In this document: positions 44,011 through 51,553 of the stretch, piece by piece
How positions within the stretch are numbered: position 1 is the stretch's first letter
How the letters are laid out: the number at the start of each line of letters is the position of its first letter
Origin: Veillonella infantium
Lineage (GTDB): Bacteria > Bacillota > Negativicutes > Veillonellales > Veillonellaceae
Assembly (NCBI RefSeq): GCF_002959895.1
Contig: NZ_PPDD01000001.1
Location: forward strand, 124,001 to 188,000
Length of the DNA: 64,000 nucleotides
Direction of reading: 5' to 3'
Notes under the pieces: generated by a model
Seen by the model: only the letters and a program-made list of their open reading frames with translations
Databases searched by the model: none
What the model was told of the DNA's origin: nothing
Made by a program: the position numbers and the translations under genes

Positions 44011-45567
44011 TTATTTAATTCTATCGAAATGTTCCTTTGCAAATTGCATGTCTTGTACGAGTTCTAATGTACCAATATAGTTATTGTTTTGATCGCGTAC
44101 AGCCATGTAGTTTACATAGAATGGACGACCTTGTTTTTCAAGCCATACTGCCACATTATCGCGGTCACCTTTACGGAAGGAGTCGATAATACCACGTACA
44201 ATCGGTTCTACCTTTGGTGGATGGCAGGAGTACACATCACGACCAATTGCTGTAGTAGGACGTTTGAATACCTTTTCACCATCATTGAAGTAACGGTTAA
44301 TATCTTCATGGTCAACGAAGGTTACCTCCATTGGCATTGTATTGAGCATAGCATCTAGTTGATCTACAGTTAAAGTACCACCAATTAAACCGATAGCATT
44401 ATTATCACCACTTGGTTTTGTAGTTTGCGCAGCTAATGCGGCATCAGCTTCTGGCCAAGCAATGCGTGTTACCCCAAAGATGTCTTCATACTGCGCTGTA
44501 TCTTTGTAAATTTGATACCAATCTTCTTTGCTGAAGTTTTCTGCACAGATTGGGAACAAGATATTTTGTTCTTTGTAGATCATTTCTTGAGCACGTGTAA
44601 GAAGCTCATCAAAGCGTCTATACCAATCATCTACACTTTGGCTAGATTTTGCTAAATCACCTAATTGGTCGCGAATATCGCCATCAACAGTCCACATAAC
44701 CATGGATGGACCACCAATTGCATAATCCACTTTCAATTTTGGATATAATAAATCGCCTTTTTTAGCATAGTGAACAGATAGTTGACGCACTGTATTCACA
44801 TCATCATAAGTGGCAGTTTTGTCTGCTACTTTTGGACGAATAGCCTCAATCAACTCATCGAGCGCTTTATTTTCTTCTGTTAATCGGTTTAACGGATGAC
44901 CTGCAGTCTCTACCAAACCCACAACGCTCTTGCTCTTTTCTTGAGCTTCTAGAACCGCTTCTACCTTAGCATGTTCTGCATCCATTTGTTCATGAATGGT
45001 GGAACCATGGAACAACGCAGAGTGAAGGTCACATAATTGTTGTACCTCTTCTAAAGGTGTACCTTCACGCATAAGACCTTGTTCAGCTTTCATGATTTCA
45101 CTAGCCTCAACATGTTTGAATTGGCTCGCAAAGTCTTCACGAACAGCACCAAGCTCTTCACCAGTACCTAACCGTTTCAAGAAGCCTTTCAATTGTTCTA
45201 CACGTTCGCTATCTGTAACAGTGTCCTCTTCATTAGTTTCTGTATTTTGGCTAGCTTTAGGCTCCTCTACTTGAATAGCCACAGTCTCTACAGGAGCATC
45301 TTTAGCAGATGCTGCTTCATCACCTTGTAGATTTGGCATTTCACCTTCCAAGGTAAAACCAGCTTTCATGAATGCGCTCACGATATCGATCATGGATACG
45401 CCTTTCATTTTAGCCCCTTTAGGAATAGTCATGATTTTACCAACAGAGTTCAACATCACTTTATTAGTGATTTCACTGAACCCTAAGCTTTTCATAATAT
45501 CTACTACTTCAGGATATTCTGTTACCAAATCATATACGGATTTGGACAAATCTAATTTCTTTTCCAT
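44011..45567 (-). CDS. DUF1858-DUF438-PAS protein
   Basis: A 518-residue soluble protein. A DUF1858 domain (residues 1-75, YDLVTEYPEVVDIMKSLGF) is followed by an acidic linker, a DUF438 domain (about 115-185, with LHSALFHGS), a hemerythrin-like helical domain with scattered His/Glu (HPLNRLTEENKALDEL, LSVHYAKKGDLLYP, EQNILFPICAENF) and a C-terminal PAS-like domain (about 400-518, VFKRPTTAIGRDVYSCHPP). The combination resembles the DUF438/PAS proteins linked to redox or NO sensing through a di-iron site. GAGGGG precedes the ATG. Single gene. Confidence 0.85.
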   Translation of the reverse strand: MEKKLDLSKSVYDLVTEYPEVVDIMKSLGFSEITNKVMLNSVGKIMTIPKGAKMKGVSMIDIVSAFMKAGFTLEGEMPNLQGDEAASAKDAPVETVAIQVEEPKASQNTETNEEDTVTDSERVEQLKGFLKRLGTGEELGAVREDFASQFKHVEASEIMKAEQGLMREGTPLEEVQQLCDLHSALFHGSTIHEQMDAEHAKVEAVLEAQEKSKSVVGLVETAGHPLNRLTEENKALDELIEAIRPKVADKTATYDDVNTVRQLSVHYAKKGDLLYPKLKVDYAIGGPSMVMWTVDGDIRDQLGDLAKSSQSVDDWYRRFDELLTRAQEMIYKEQNILFPICAENFSKEDWYQIYKDTAQYEDIFGVTRIAWPEADAALAAQTTKPSGDNNAIGLIGGTLTVDQLDAMLNTMPMEVTFVDHEDINRYFNDGEKVFKRPTTAIGRDVYSCHPPKVEPIVRGIIDSFRKGDRDNVAVWLEKQGRPFYVNYMAVRDQNNNYIGTLELVQDMQFAKEHFDRIK

Positions 45568-45821
45568 TTTGATCCCCTCGTGTCAAAAATATTGTTTATT
45601 ACTTATGTGAGTAGCCCTCTATACGTACCACTGTGTATACAAGGCAATATATACTGTGAAAGGTTTATCTAACATAACCTATGACCCTATGATAAACGAT
45701 ATCGATTATAAAATCTGTATCCATGGCTATACTTTTGAAAGTTCTTTCTAAAAATATCAACATTTTTATATAAAAATAACGGATAGATAATACATCCCCA
45801 GTCAAGCATGAAGGAGAATAT
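45568..45821. other. Intergenic region with DUF438 promoter
   Basis: On the minus strand TTTCAC (about 45653-45658) and TATACA 16 bp downstream can form a promoter for the DUF438 gene. Apart from an inverted repeat, ATAACGGATAG (45776-45786) with its complement at 45827-45837, nothing else is seen. Confidence 0.4.
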
Positions 45822-45911
45822 ATGAACTATCCGTTATCTATTAAAAATATATATCTAGTTTTTAGAGAGATGAAAGTTCTGAGAGATTTATATATTTCTG
45901 AGATCAACTAG
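45822..45911 (+). CDS. Possible 29-residue small protein
   Basis: ATG at 45822 follows AAGGAGAATAT, an excellent ribosome site, and the frame stays open for 29 codons (MNYPLSIKNIYLVFREMKVL, then RDLYISEIN). The peptide is neither clearly a signal peptide nor a membrane helix. An 11-bp inverted repeat spans the ribosome site, with its right arm inside codons 2-5, so translation could be gated by the hairpin. It converges on the superoxide dismutase gene. Evidence is limited to the ribosome site and open frame. Confidence 0.3.
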   Translation: MNYPLSIKNIYLVFREMKVLRDLYISEIN

Positions 45912-45942
45912 TTTGAGAGATATACCAATATCAAAAGCTATC

Positions 45943-46572
45943 TTATTGATGGTGTGGTTTCAAGGCTTTTTCGTAGTTTTCAGATACTTTGTCCCAGTTA
46001 ATAACGCGGAAGAATTCCTTGATATAGTCTGGACGACGGTTTTGGTAGTGCAAGTAGTATGCATGTTCCCAAACGTCTAAGCAAAGAATGGCTTTTTTGC
46101 CTTCTAACAGAGGATTGTCTTGGTTCGCAGTAGATGTCACTTCGAGTTTACCATCTTTGTTTACCACAAGCCATGCCCAACCAGAGCCGAAGCGTGTTGC
46201 TGCCGCAGTGGAGAAGCTTTCAACAAAGGCATCATAACCACCAAGATCAGCGTCAATAGCCTCTTTCAAAGGGCCTTCCAATTTAGATGTATCTGGTTTT
46301 GTCATGATGTCCCAGAACATAGTGTGGTTCTTATGACCGCCACCGTTGTTGATAACCGCTTGACGGATGTCCTCTGGCACATTAGCGATATCGCCGAGGA
46401 TGCAGTCTACACAGCCATAAGCAAGATCAGGATATTTTGCGATAGCAGCGTTCAAATTATTAACATACGCTTGATGGTGCTTATCATGGTGCAATTTCAT
46501 TGTTTCTGCGTCGATAACAGGCTCAAGATAATCATAAGCATATGGCAATGGTGCGAGTTCGAAAGGTTTCAT
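45943..46572 (-). CDS. sodA: Superoxide dismutase (Fe/Mn)
   Basis: A 209-residue Fe/Mn superoxide dismutase. Metal ligands appear in [10 protein letters not shown] (His) and NHTMFWDIM (His), and in [18 protein letters not shown] (Asp and His). The family sequence FGSGWAWLV is present. Metal preference cannot be set from these motifs alone. AAGGAGG precedes the ATG. A Fur-like box lies 100 bp upstream. Confidence 0.96.
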   Translation of the reverse strand: MKPFELAPLPYAYDYLEPVIDAETMKLHHDKHHQAYVNNLNAAIAKYPDLAYGCVDCILGDIANVPEDIRQAVINNGGGHKNHTMFWDIMTKPDTSKLEGPLKEAIDADLGGYDAFVESFSTAAATRFGSGWAWLVVNKDGKLEVTSTANQDNPLLEGKKAILCLDVWEHAYYLHYQNRRPDYIKEFFRVINWDKVSENYEKALKPHHQ

Positions 46573-46671
46573 AATAGTCCTCCTTAAATTTAGGGCATGG
46601 AACGATATATATCAGTACCTATCGTTCTAGTGAAAGCGTTTCGATGCACCTGCATCTTTATTTTATTTAAT

Positions 46672-46686
46672 TGATATGAATTATCA
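46672..46686. promoter_or_regulatory. Fur-like box upstream of sodA
   Basis: TGATATGAATTATCA agrees with TGATAATNATTATCA at 12 of 14 defined positions. It lies 100 bp before the sodA start. It could also bind another Fur-family member such as PerR. Confidence 0.5.
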
Positions 46687-46737
46687 TTATTTATTGTACA
46701 TTGTATATAGAAAATCGTCAATATGATTTCCCATGTA

Positions 46738-46766
46738 AAAAGGCTATAGAATAACCTATAGCCTTT
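46738..46766 (-). terminator. Terminator of the cysteine hydrolase gene
   Basis: AAAGGCTATAG pairs with CTATAGCCTTT around a 7-base loop. Confidence 0.75.
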
Positions 46767-46861
46767 ACATAAGTTAATCAATATACGATTTGAATACATC
46801 CATACTAAAGGTACGTTATACACCCTTGTACTTCAAACTAATACAGTTGCAACAAGCTCGA

Positions 46862-47401
46862 TTAGTCAATGATACACTGACACATTTTCATTGTTGTTAA
46901 TGCTGCTTGATGAGATTCTTCCGTAACGCCAGCACAGCAGCTAGAATCTACGTAAACAGGGATTTCTGGCAAACCTGCTTTCAGTATAATCGCATTAGAA
47001 ACAACGCAAATATCAGTACATAAACCAACGAGCGTAATAGACTCAATAGGATTTACCGAGTTCATGCCTTCCAAACGGGATAATAATTCAAAGGATCCAA
47101 AGTTTGGCTTATCGATAAAGGATACAGGGCTCATGACAGGACGCCCTTCTGCAGCTTCGATTAAACCTTTCACAATATGCCAGCCCTCTGTATTCTTCAC
47201 GCAATGTGTAACAGGCAAGAACTTGCCCTCTTGGCTTTCAAGATAATTAGTATCATGCGTATCGCGCGTAAAGATAATAGGCCCGTCAAAGTTCTCAATT
47301 TTTTGGCGCACATTATCTACAATCATCTGCGCCTGTGCTGAGCCAAGGGCACCATCTACGAAGTCTTTTTGCATATCAATAACAACTAGAACCTTTTGCA
47401 T
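46862..47401 (-). CDS. Cysteine hydrolase, nicotinamidase/isochorismatase family
   Basis: A 179-residue hydrolase. The triad is visible: Asp in VVIDMQKDFVDG (residue 9-10 region), Lys in the middle (FIDKPNFGSF) and Cys in LVGLCTDICVVSNA (about residue 130). DTHD and LPVTHCV provide metal-site residues as in nicotinamidases, which turn nicotinamide into nicotinate for NAD salvage; that is the likeliest role (pncA-like). GGAGG precedes the ATG. Confidence 0.88.
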   Translation of the reverse strand: MQKVLVVIDMQKDFVDGALGSAQAQMIVDNVRQKIENFDGPIIFTRDTHDTNYLESQEGKFLPVTHCVKNTEGWHIVKGLIEAAEGRPVMSPVSFIDKPNFGSFELLSRLEGMNSVNPIESITLVGLCTDICVVSNAIILKAGLPEIPVYVDSSCCAGVTEESHQAALTTMKMCQCIID

Positions 47402-47492
47402 AGTTCCTCCTGTATATAACCTACCAGTAATAAATTATTTATTCACTATACTAGTTATACTCTTTATACTCAATGACATCAATACTAGAAAT

Positions 47493-48011
47493 TTATTCTT
47501 TTTCCTCAGCTAACGCATGACGTACGCGGTGTGGCTCATTATGAGCTAGCTTTCCTGCTGCAGCGGCCGCCACGGCACCTACAAGATCATCGAGGAATGT
47601 ATTACAGTGACCGCCCTCTTCACTATCTAGCTTCTTAATAATACCTGGCTTTACCTTATCTAAATAGCCATAGTTCGTAAAGCCTATAGAGCCATACAGA
47701 TTAACGATGGAAAAGGCTAGAATCTCATCGATACCATAGAGGCTTTCATCATTAGCCACGATGCGTTGCAAAGGCTGAGACAATTTATTTTGTTCTGTTA
47801 ACTTGTCGAGCTCAATGCCCGTAATTATCGCATTGTGTACCTCTCGTTTTGAAAGCACGGATGCCACATGCTCACGACACTCTTCAATCTTTAAATTCGG
47901 CATATACGGTTTTTGAACGTATAAAACGAGCTCTGCAATATCCTCTACCGTAACGCCACGCTCCGCCAGTAGGTCGTAAGTGTATTTCTCTAAATCTTTT
48001 GTAGATTCCAT
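47493..48011 (-). CDS. pgpA: Phosphatidylglycerophosphatase A family protein
   Basis: A 172-residue protein of the PgpA family in its soluble Firmicute form (YutG type): LLAERGVTVEDIAELVLYVQ, DEILAFSIVNLYGSIGFTNYGYLDK and the conserved LDDLVGAVAAAAAGKLAH near the C-terminus. PgpA removes phosphate from phosphatidylglycerol phosphate; the soluble form may have a different substrate. AAAGGAGC precedes the ATG at 48011. It follows a secreted-protein gene by 10 bp. Confidence 0.83.
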   Translation of the reverse strand: MESTKDLEKYTYDLLAERGVTVEDIAELVLYVQKPYMPNLKIEECREHVASVLSKREVHNAIITGIELDKLTEQNKLSQPLQRIVANDESLYGIDEILAFSIVNLYGSIGFTNYGYLDKVKPGIIKKLDSEEGGHCNTFLDDLVGAVAAAAAGKLAHNEPHRVRHALAEEKE

Positions 48012-48021
48012 AAGTGCTCCT

Positions 48022-48417
48022 TTATTTTTTCTTAGGCTTATCACCGGATAGCATAACAATACTAACTGGAATGGTTATCACCAACTCTTCCTCTGTATCG
48101 ACATGCTTTGTATTCCAAGCCGCCTCTTTGGCAGCCTCTTCAAAGATGGGGTAAGCCTCTCGATCTAATTTCCAATTATTAGGCCCCGCTTCAACAGCCA
48201 CAATATTACCCTTATCATCAGTCTTAATCTCTACTGGAACAATCAAGGTACCGTCAGCACTCGTTTTGAAAGCCTCACTAGGAATGATGACATTATAAGA
48301 GATTTGTTGCTGTAATTCATAGGTACGCTTATCTGTAGGCTTTAAATCAGCCGCTAAAGAAGTAACAGTTCCCATCATAGACGCCAATACGGCTAGTAAC
48401 ACAACACGTTTTAACAT
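48022..48417 (-). CDS. Secreted hypothetical protein
   Basis: A 131-residue protein with a clear signal peptide (MLKRVVLLAVLASMMGTVTSLAA, in parts; cleavage after about residue 23). The mature part is a small alpha/beta domain with VPVEIKTDDKGNIVAVEAGP followed by a helix and VITIPVSIVM. The pattern of strand-turn-strand, helix, strand recalls the TonB C-terminal fold, but there is no membrane anchor or proline-rich linker. Function unknown. AGAGGAAAC precedes the ATG at 48417. Likely co-transcribed with pgpA. Confidence 0.75.
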   Translation of the reverse strand: MLKRVVLLAVLASMMGTVTSLAADLKPTDKRTYELQQQISYNVIIPSEAFKTSADGTLIVPVEIKTDDKGNIVAVEAGPNNWKLDREAYPIFEEAAKEAAWNTKHVDTEEELVITIPVSIVMLSGDKPKKK

Positions 48418-48486
48418 AGTTTCCTCTCGACTAAATACTCTCACGCTACACGCAGTATACGTTGATTATACCATTTATGATATGAA

Positions 48487-48518
48487 AAAATCCCTACCGA
48501 ATATATCGGTAGGGATTC
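48487..48518 (-). terminator. Terminator of the phnA/yjdM gene
   Basis: AATCCCTACCGA pairs with TCGGTAGGGATT around a 5-base loop, just past the stop. Confidence 0.85.
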
Positions 48519-48524
48519 CTTATA

Positions 48525-48869
48525 TTAGATTTTTTTAACCATTTCAGATTTCAATGCCATTGCACCGAAACCATCGATTTTGCAATCGATATCATGGCCA
48601 TCGCTTGCACCAGTGATGAGGCGAATATTCTTTACGCGCGTACCTTGTTTCAAGATGCCCGCACCTTTTACTTTGAGGTCTTTTACAACTACAACTGTAT
48701 CGCCATCAGCTAGCTCGTTGCCGTTAGCATCGCGAATGATACCTGCTTCAGCTGCAGCTTGTGCGTCAGCCGCTGTCCATTCATTGCCGCACATAGGGCA
48801 GATAAACATATGACCATCTTCGTATGTGTACTCATCGCCGCACTTAGGGCAGTTAGGTAAATTTGCCAT
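48525..48869 (-). CDS. yjdM: PhnA/YjdM family zinc-ribbon protein
   Basis: A 114-residue protein. The zinc ribbon is CPKCG and CPMCG (residues 7-28), followed by [22 protein letters not shown] and a C-terminal [15 protein letters not shown], the standard PhnA/YjdM sequence. The family was once tied to phosphonate use, but function is not established. Single gene with its own terminator. Confidence 0.94.
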   Translation of the reverse strand: MANLPNCPKCGDEYTYEDGHMFICPMCGNEWTAADAQAAAEAGIIRDANGNELADGDTVVVVKDLKVKGAGILKQGTRVKNIRLITGASDGHDIDCKIDGFGAMALKSEMVKKI

Positions 48870-48983
48870 TTAGATCTCCTTTTCTCACTACATAATGAAA
48901 GTATTATACCATATAAAACTTTATTCCACTAAAACATTATAACTACTCTATAAAATAGTTATATCTCTATTAATCAATGCTTA

Positions 48984-49012
48984 TTGTATCGCATATTAGT
49001 TCGCATTATAAT
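48984..49012 (+). promoter_or_regulatory. Promoter of type I toxin locus 1
   Basis: TTGTAT (48984-48989), 17 bp, TATAAT (49007-49012). The predicted start near 49019 falls at the first base of the 5' arm (TAGCCGA, 49020-49026) that pairs with 49259-49265 past the toxin. Confidence 0.75.
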
Positions 49013-49066
49013 AATAGTGTAGCCGACGAGGTTGGGCCTCTCTTCTTTTTAGAAGGGGGTGAAACT

Positions 49067-49168
49067 ATGAGTGATTTTGAAATTTTATCAATTGTCATAG
49101 ATATTTTGACAATTCTCATTTCTTTCGGCTCACTTATTGCCCTTATTTGCTTTACAAAAAGCAAATAG
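49067..49168 (+). CDS. Type I toxin-like small membrane peptide 1 (putative holin-like toxin)
   Basis: A 33-residue peptide, MSDFEILSIVIDILTILISF followed by GSLIALICFTKSK: a short acidic head, one hydrophobic helix and a basic tail, the pattern of the putative holin-like/Fst-TxpA type of type I toxins. A long AGAAGGGGGTGAAACT ribosome site precedes the ATG at 49067; longer frames start in the 5' leader and are not likely. The mRNA ends can pair with each other, and a convergent antisense promoter lies just downstream, both typical of such loci. It would insert in the membrane if translated. Confidence 0.8.
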   Translation: MSDFEILSIVIDILTILISFGSLIALICFTKSK

Positions 49169-49179
49169 CCCTTCGTTAC

Positions 49180-49268
49180 AGCTCGTAGCTAGATAAAACG
49201 AAAAGGCCATTTCCTGATTTTTTCAGTTTTTTGAGATGAGCCTGACGTCTCTACTCGCTCGGCTATCT
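49180..49268 (-). ncRNA. Antisense RNA antitoxin of locus 1
   Basis: On the minus strand TTGACG (49298-49303), 17 bp, TATAAT (49275-49280) makes a strong promoter with start near 49268. The RNA would run toward and overlap the 3' end of the toxin transcript. The shared word GATGAGCCTGACG also occurs in locus 2. The 3' end given here is approximate. Confidence 0.55.
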
Positions 49269-49372
49269 ACTCATATTATAGGTTGAATACCATATATCGT
49301 CAAATTATGATTAATAGGAGGTACCTACCTCCACATTGATACAAGTGCTATATACCATCTACAATAAAAAAC

Positions 49373-49735
49373 CTAATCAATCTCATTTCTCTTTATTAAA
49401 GTTTCATACAACTCTAACTTATCTTCTAGATTATTCTTATAGCCTTCCAATCGTTTAATTTCGGCCTCAATAAACCGATAGTGGTCTTGTAACAGTGTCA
49501 TTCTTTCATGAACCGTATGAGATCCGGCATACCTTAAATCCGCATACCGCTTGATATTCGCAAGCGGCATTCCCATGTCTTTCAAGCGTTTAATAAACTG
49601 CACAAACCCCACATCCTCCGCATGGTAATTGCGAATGCCGTTCTGCCGCTCGATGTGAAGGAACCCTTGATCCTCATAATATCGTAATGTAGAAATAGAC
49701 AGTCCCACCAATTTTGAAAATTCACCGATTTTCAT
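49373..49735 (-). CDS. MerR-family transcriptional regulator
   Basis: A 120-residue regulator with the MerR winged helix MKIGEFSKLVGLSISTLRYYEDQGFLHIER, then KRLKDMGMPLANIKRYADLRYAG and a dimerising coiled coil to the end. There are no Cys residues of the metal- or redox-sensing sort, so an organic ligand or electrophile is likelier. It is divergent from the carboxymuconolactone decarboxylase gene, whose promoter has a 19-bp spacer as expected for MerR control. Confidence 0.93.
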   Translation of the reverse strand: MKIGEFSKLVGLSISTLRYYEDQGFLHIERQNGIRNYHAEDVGFVQFIKRLKDMGMPLANIKRYADLRYAGSHTVHERMTLLQDHYRFIEAEIKRLEGYKNNLEDKLELYETLIKRNEID

Positions 49736-49747
49736 ACTTTCACCACC

Positions 49748-49778
49748 TTGACCTCAAGTATACTCGAGCATATATCAT
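49748..49778 (+). promoter_or_regulatory. MerR-type promoter with 19-bp spacer and operator
   Basis: TTGACC (49748-49753), a 19-bp spacer, TATCAT (49773-49778). The spacer holds the near-perfect dyad CTCAAGTATACTCGAG (49753-49768). An over-long spacer with the dyad within it is the hallmark of MerR-activated promoters. Confidence 0.85.
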
Positions 49779-49801
49779 ACGTCTAGACGGAGGTAATAAT
49801 T

Positions 49802-50179
49802 ATGAAAGAAACACGTTTTAACATCGGTATGAACACATTGAAACAAATTGACGGGCTGCACGGCGAGGAGGTGTATAACACAATTCAAGAGATTTCACCG
49901 GCCATAGCCGATTTATTGGTCGAGCTGTTCGGCGACATCTACACGCGCCCCAACCTGGATTTCAAGGAACGGGAACTGATTACGCTCGCATCCCTATTAA
50001 CGCTGGGCGGTTGCGAGGCACAGCTGAAAGTACACACCAATGCGGCACTCAATGTCGGTATTGCGCCCGAGCAAATCGTAGAGGTCTGTACCCACTGCAT
50101 CCCCTATGCGGGATTTCCACGCGTGCTGAACGCACTGTTCACGGTGAAAGCGGTCTTTGAAGAACGAAACATACTGTAA
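49802..50179 (+). CDS. Carboxymuconolactone decarboxylase-family protein
   Basis: A 125-residue AhpD-like alpha-helical protein. LDFKERELITLASLLTLGGCEAQLKVHTNAAL and EQIVEVCTHCIPYAGFPRVLNAL are the two halves of the CMD domain, with conserved Glu, Cys and His. The CTHC pair may be redox-active, as in AhpD-type peroxidases. Base composition over 49850-50160 is visibly richer in G and C than neighbouring genes, suggesting recent acquisition. The gene is controlled by the MerR-type promoter upstream; AGGAGG-like GGAGGT precedes the ATG. Confidence 0.92.
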   Translation: MKETRFNIGMNTLKQIDGLHGEEVYNTIQEISPAIADLLVELFGDIYTRPNLDFKERELITLASLLTLGGCEAQLKVHTNAALNVGIAPEQIVEVCTHCIPYAGFPRVLNALFTVKAVFEERNIL

Positions 50180-50235
50180 TTAAGGAACGACAGTAATAAA
50201 AATCTATTAATAAATATTAGTCTATTTAAAACTAA

Positions 50236-50265
50236 CAAAGGGAGACTCTTGATAAAGTCTCCCTT
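50236..50265 (+). terminator. Terminator of the CMD gene
   Basis: AAAGGGAGACT pairs with AGTCTCCCTTT and is followed by TATT. A near copy lies at 50871-50901. Confidence 0.88.
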
Positions 50266-50301
50266 TTATTCGTGTAAAAGTTGTACGAAATTAATTCGTA
50301 T

Positions 50302-50330
50302 TTTTCAATATTCAAAATCCGCTATATACT
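50302..50330 (+). promoter_or_regulatory. Promoter of type I toxin locus 2
   Basis: TTTTCA (50302-50307), 17 bp, TATACT (50325-50330). The predicted start near 50337 again coincides with the 5' pairing arm (50339-50354). Confidence 0.6.
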
Positions 50331-50393
50331 AATAACGAAAGAGCCATTAACGTGAGTTAGGTTCATCTCCGTCTTTTCGAGGGAGGTGACATT

Positions 50394-50465
50394 ATGACTG
50401 TATACGAAGCATTATCATTAATGATTTTATTCGCTACCCTCGTAGTGTTAATTCTTAAGAAATAA
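50394..50465 (+). CDS. Type I toxin-like small membrane peptide 2 (putative holin-like toxin)
   Basis: A 23-residue peptide, MTVYEALSLMILFATLVVLI plus LKK, matching the putative holin-like toxin family closely (MTVYEALSLM start, hydrophobic helix, lysine tail). GAGGGAGGTGACATT precedes the ATG. The 5' leader segments 50339-50354 and 50357-50367 are complementary to 50581-50597 and 50561-50571, so the transcript can close on itself and hide the ribosome site. It is too short to appear in gene-finder output of normal settings. Confidence 0.85.
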   Translation: MTVYEALSLMILFATLVVLILKK

Positions 50466-50479
50466 TCAGTTATTTGATT

Positions 50480-50601
50480 ATAAAATAAGATAAACCTAAC
50501 GTTTAAGACTAAGTACTGCAATACTTAGACACGTTAGGTTTATCAAATTCGTAATTCTTTGATGAGCCTAACGCCTAGAACACGTTAACTGGCTCTTTTG
50601 T
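50480..50601 (-). ncRNA. Antisense RNA antitoxin of locus 2 (RatA-like)
   Basis: A consensus promoter on the minus strand, TTGACA (50631-50636), 17 bp, TATACT (50608-50613), starts RNA near 50601. The transcript would cover the 3' arm of the toxin mRNA and end at a large hairpin, 13-bp arms 50489-50501 and 50532-50544 with a second stem inside, followed by TTATTTTA. Overlap with the toxin 3' end matches the TxpA-RatA layout of Bacillus. Confidence 0.65.
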
Positions 50602-50632
50602 ACTTATAGTATAGTCTGAATTCTAGAGGCTG

Positions 50633-50809
50633 TCAATTTACATCGTCCTTAGAGGATATTATAAAATGAAATGGAATATAAATAATAACTTCTTCTTTAA
50701 CATCAATATACCCTATATTCCAAACTGTATCTTTTGCAGACTGTACTAATTTTGAATATATCTCATCATTAGATATATTCTCATTTGGATCTAACTCAAT
50801 TATTGAGTT
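50633..50809 (-). pseudogene. Remnant of an unidentified gene
   Basis: On the minus strand a coherent protein-like frame of about 58 codons (ELDPNENISNDEIYSKLVQS, then AKDTVWNIGYIDVKEEVIIY and IPFHFIISSKDDVN) runs to a TGA at 50633, but it has no start codon and meets a stop upstream. It looks like the C-terminal end of a lost gene. Its stop codon lies in the -35 box of the antisense RNA promoter. Family not recognised. Confidence 0.4.
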
Positions 50810-50870
50810 TTATATTAACAAAACAAATAAAATATGTCCATTCAGTCCAAGTTCCAAAGAAAATAACTAC

Positions 50871-50901
50871 AAAAGGGAGACTCACAACGGAGTCTCCCTT
50901 T
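50871..50901 (-). terminator. Terminator of the phd-relE operon
   Basis: AAAGGGAGACTC pairs with GAGTCTCCCTTT around a 6-base loop, closely resembling the CMD terminator. Confidence 0.85.
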
Positions 50902-50929
50902 ATTCATCTATACCAAATCAACTAAACAT

Positions 50930-51256
50930 CTACAATCCTTGCAGAAGTTGTAAATAATCTTGCCGTTGACTAAATATATTATATATACGCACTTCTTTTT
51001 CATCATCAAAGACACGATATAAAATAATATTTTTATTAATAATCAACATTCGATAGTTTTTATTACGTAAAACAGTATGTCTTGGAATCGTGCCCATATA
51101 AGGATTATCCGCTAATAAAAGGATTCTATCCTTAATATCTTGATAAACAGACTTGGCAATTTCATTGGAAAAAGATTGCTTTACATGCAGAACAATATGA
51201 TGCAATGCCTGATCGGCCTGTGCCATAATAATGATACGATAAGCAGTGTCTTCCAT
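50930..51256 (-). CDS. RelE/ParE-family toxin
   Basis: A 108-residue toxin: YRIIIMAQADQALHHIVLHV, a helix pair, then NKNYRMLIINKNIILYRVFDDEKEVRIYNIFSQRQDY, the beta-sheet core of the RelE/ParE fold with a late RIYNIFSQRQ where family members end. It lies 2 bp past the antitoxin gene. RelE members cut mRNA at the ribosome and ParE members inhibit gyrase; the motif does not decide which. Confidence 0.88.
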   Translation of the reverse strand: MEDTAYRIIIMAQADQALHHIVLHVKQSFSNEIAKSVYQDIKDRILLLADNPYMGTIPRHTVLRNKNYRMLIINKNIILYRVFDDEKEVRIYNIFSQRQDYLQLLQGL

Positions 51257-51258
51257 AA

Positions 51259-51540
51259 CTATTCGGCCTCAGCTAACAACGCTTCTATGCTGATAAAAGT
51301 ATCCTCAATAGGACCCATTCTACCTTTTCGTTCGTCTTCCTCAGCCAATGCAATAGCCTCTAATAATTCGATCTGTGCTTTCAATTTATTATAGGTTTCA
51401 TATCCCATACATACCGTATCACCACGACCATTTACCGTCATAATACAAGCTTCGTCCCCTGTTTTCAAAACTGTAGAGATTTCATTATATTTATTTCTTA
51501 AATCCGACGATGGTCGAATACTTTCACGTAATAACCCCAT
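51259..51540 (-). CDS. Phd/YefM-family antitoxin
   Basis: A 93-residue antitoxin: IRPSSDLRNKYNEISTVLKTGDEACIMTVNGRGDTVCMGYETYNKL (in parts) is the Phd/YefM DNA-binding domain, followed by an acidic C-terminal helix (EEDERKGRMGPIEDTF) that neutralises the toxin. AGGAGG precedes the ATG. A perfect inverted repeat just upstream is the expected self-repression site. Confidence 0.9.
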   Translation of the reverse strand: MGLLRESIRPSSDLRNKYNEISTVLKTGDEACIMTVNGRGDTVCMGYETYNKLKAQIELLEAIALAEEDERKGRMGPIEDTFISIEALLAEAE

Positions 51541-51553
51541 AAAAGCACCTCCT

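Noticed and set aside
46590-46823. Minus-strand frame of 77 codons
   Set aside because: It covers the sodA promoter region with its Fur-like site and a terminator; no ribosome site.
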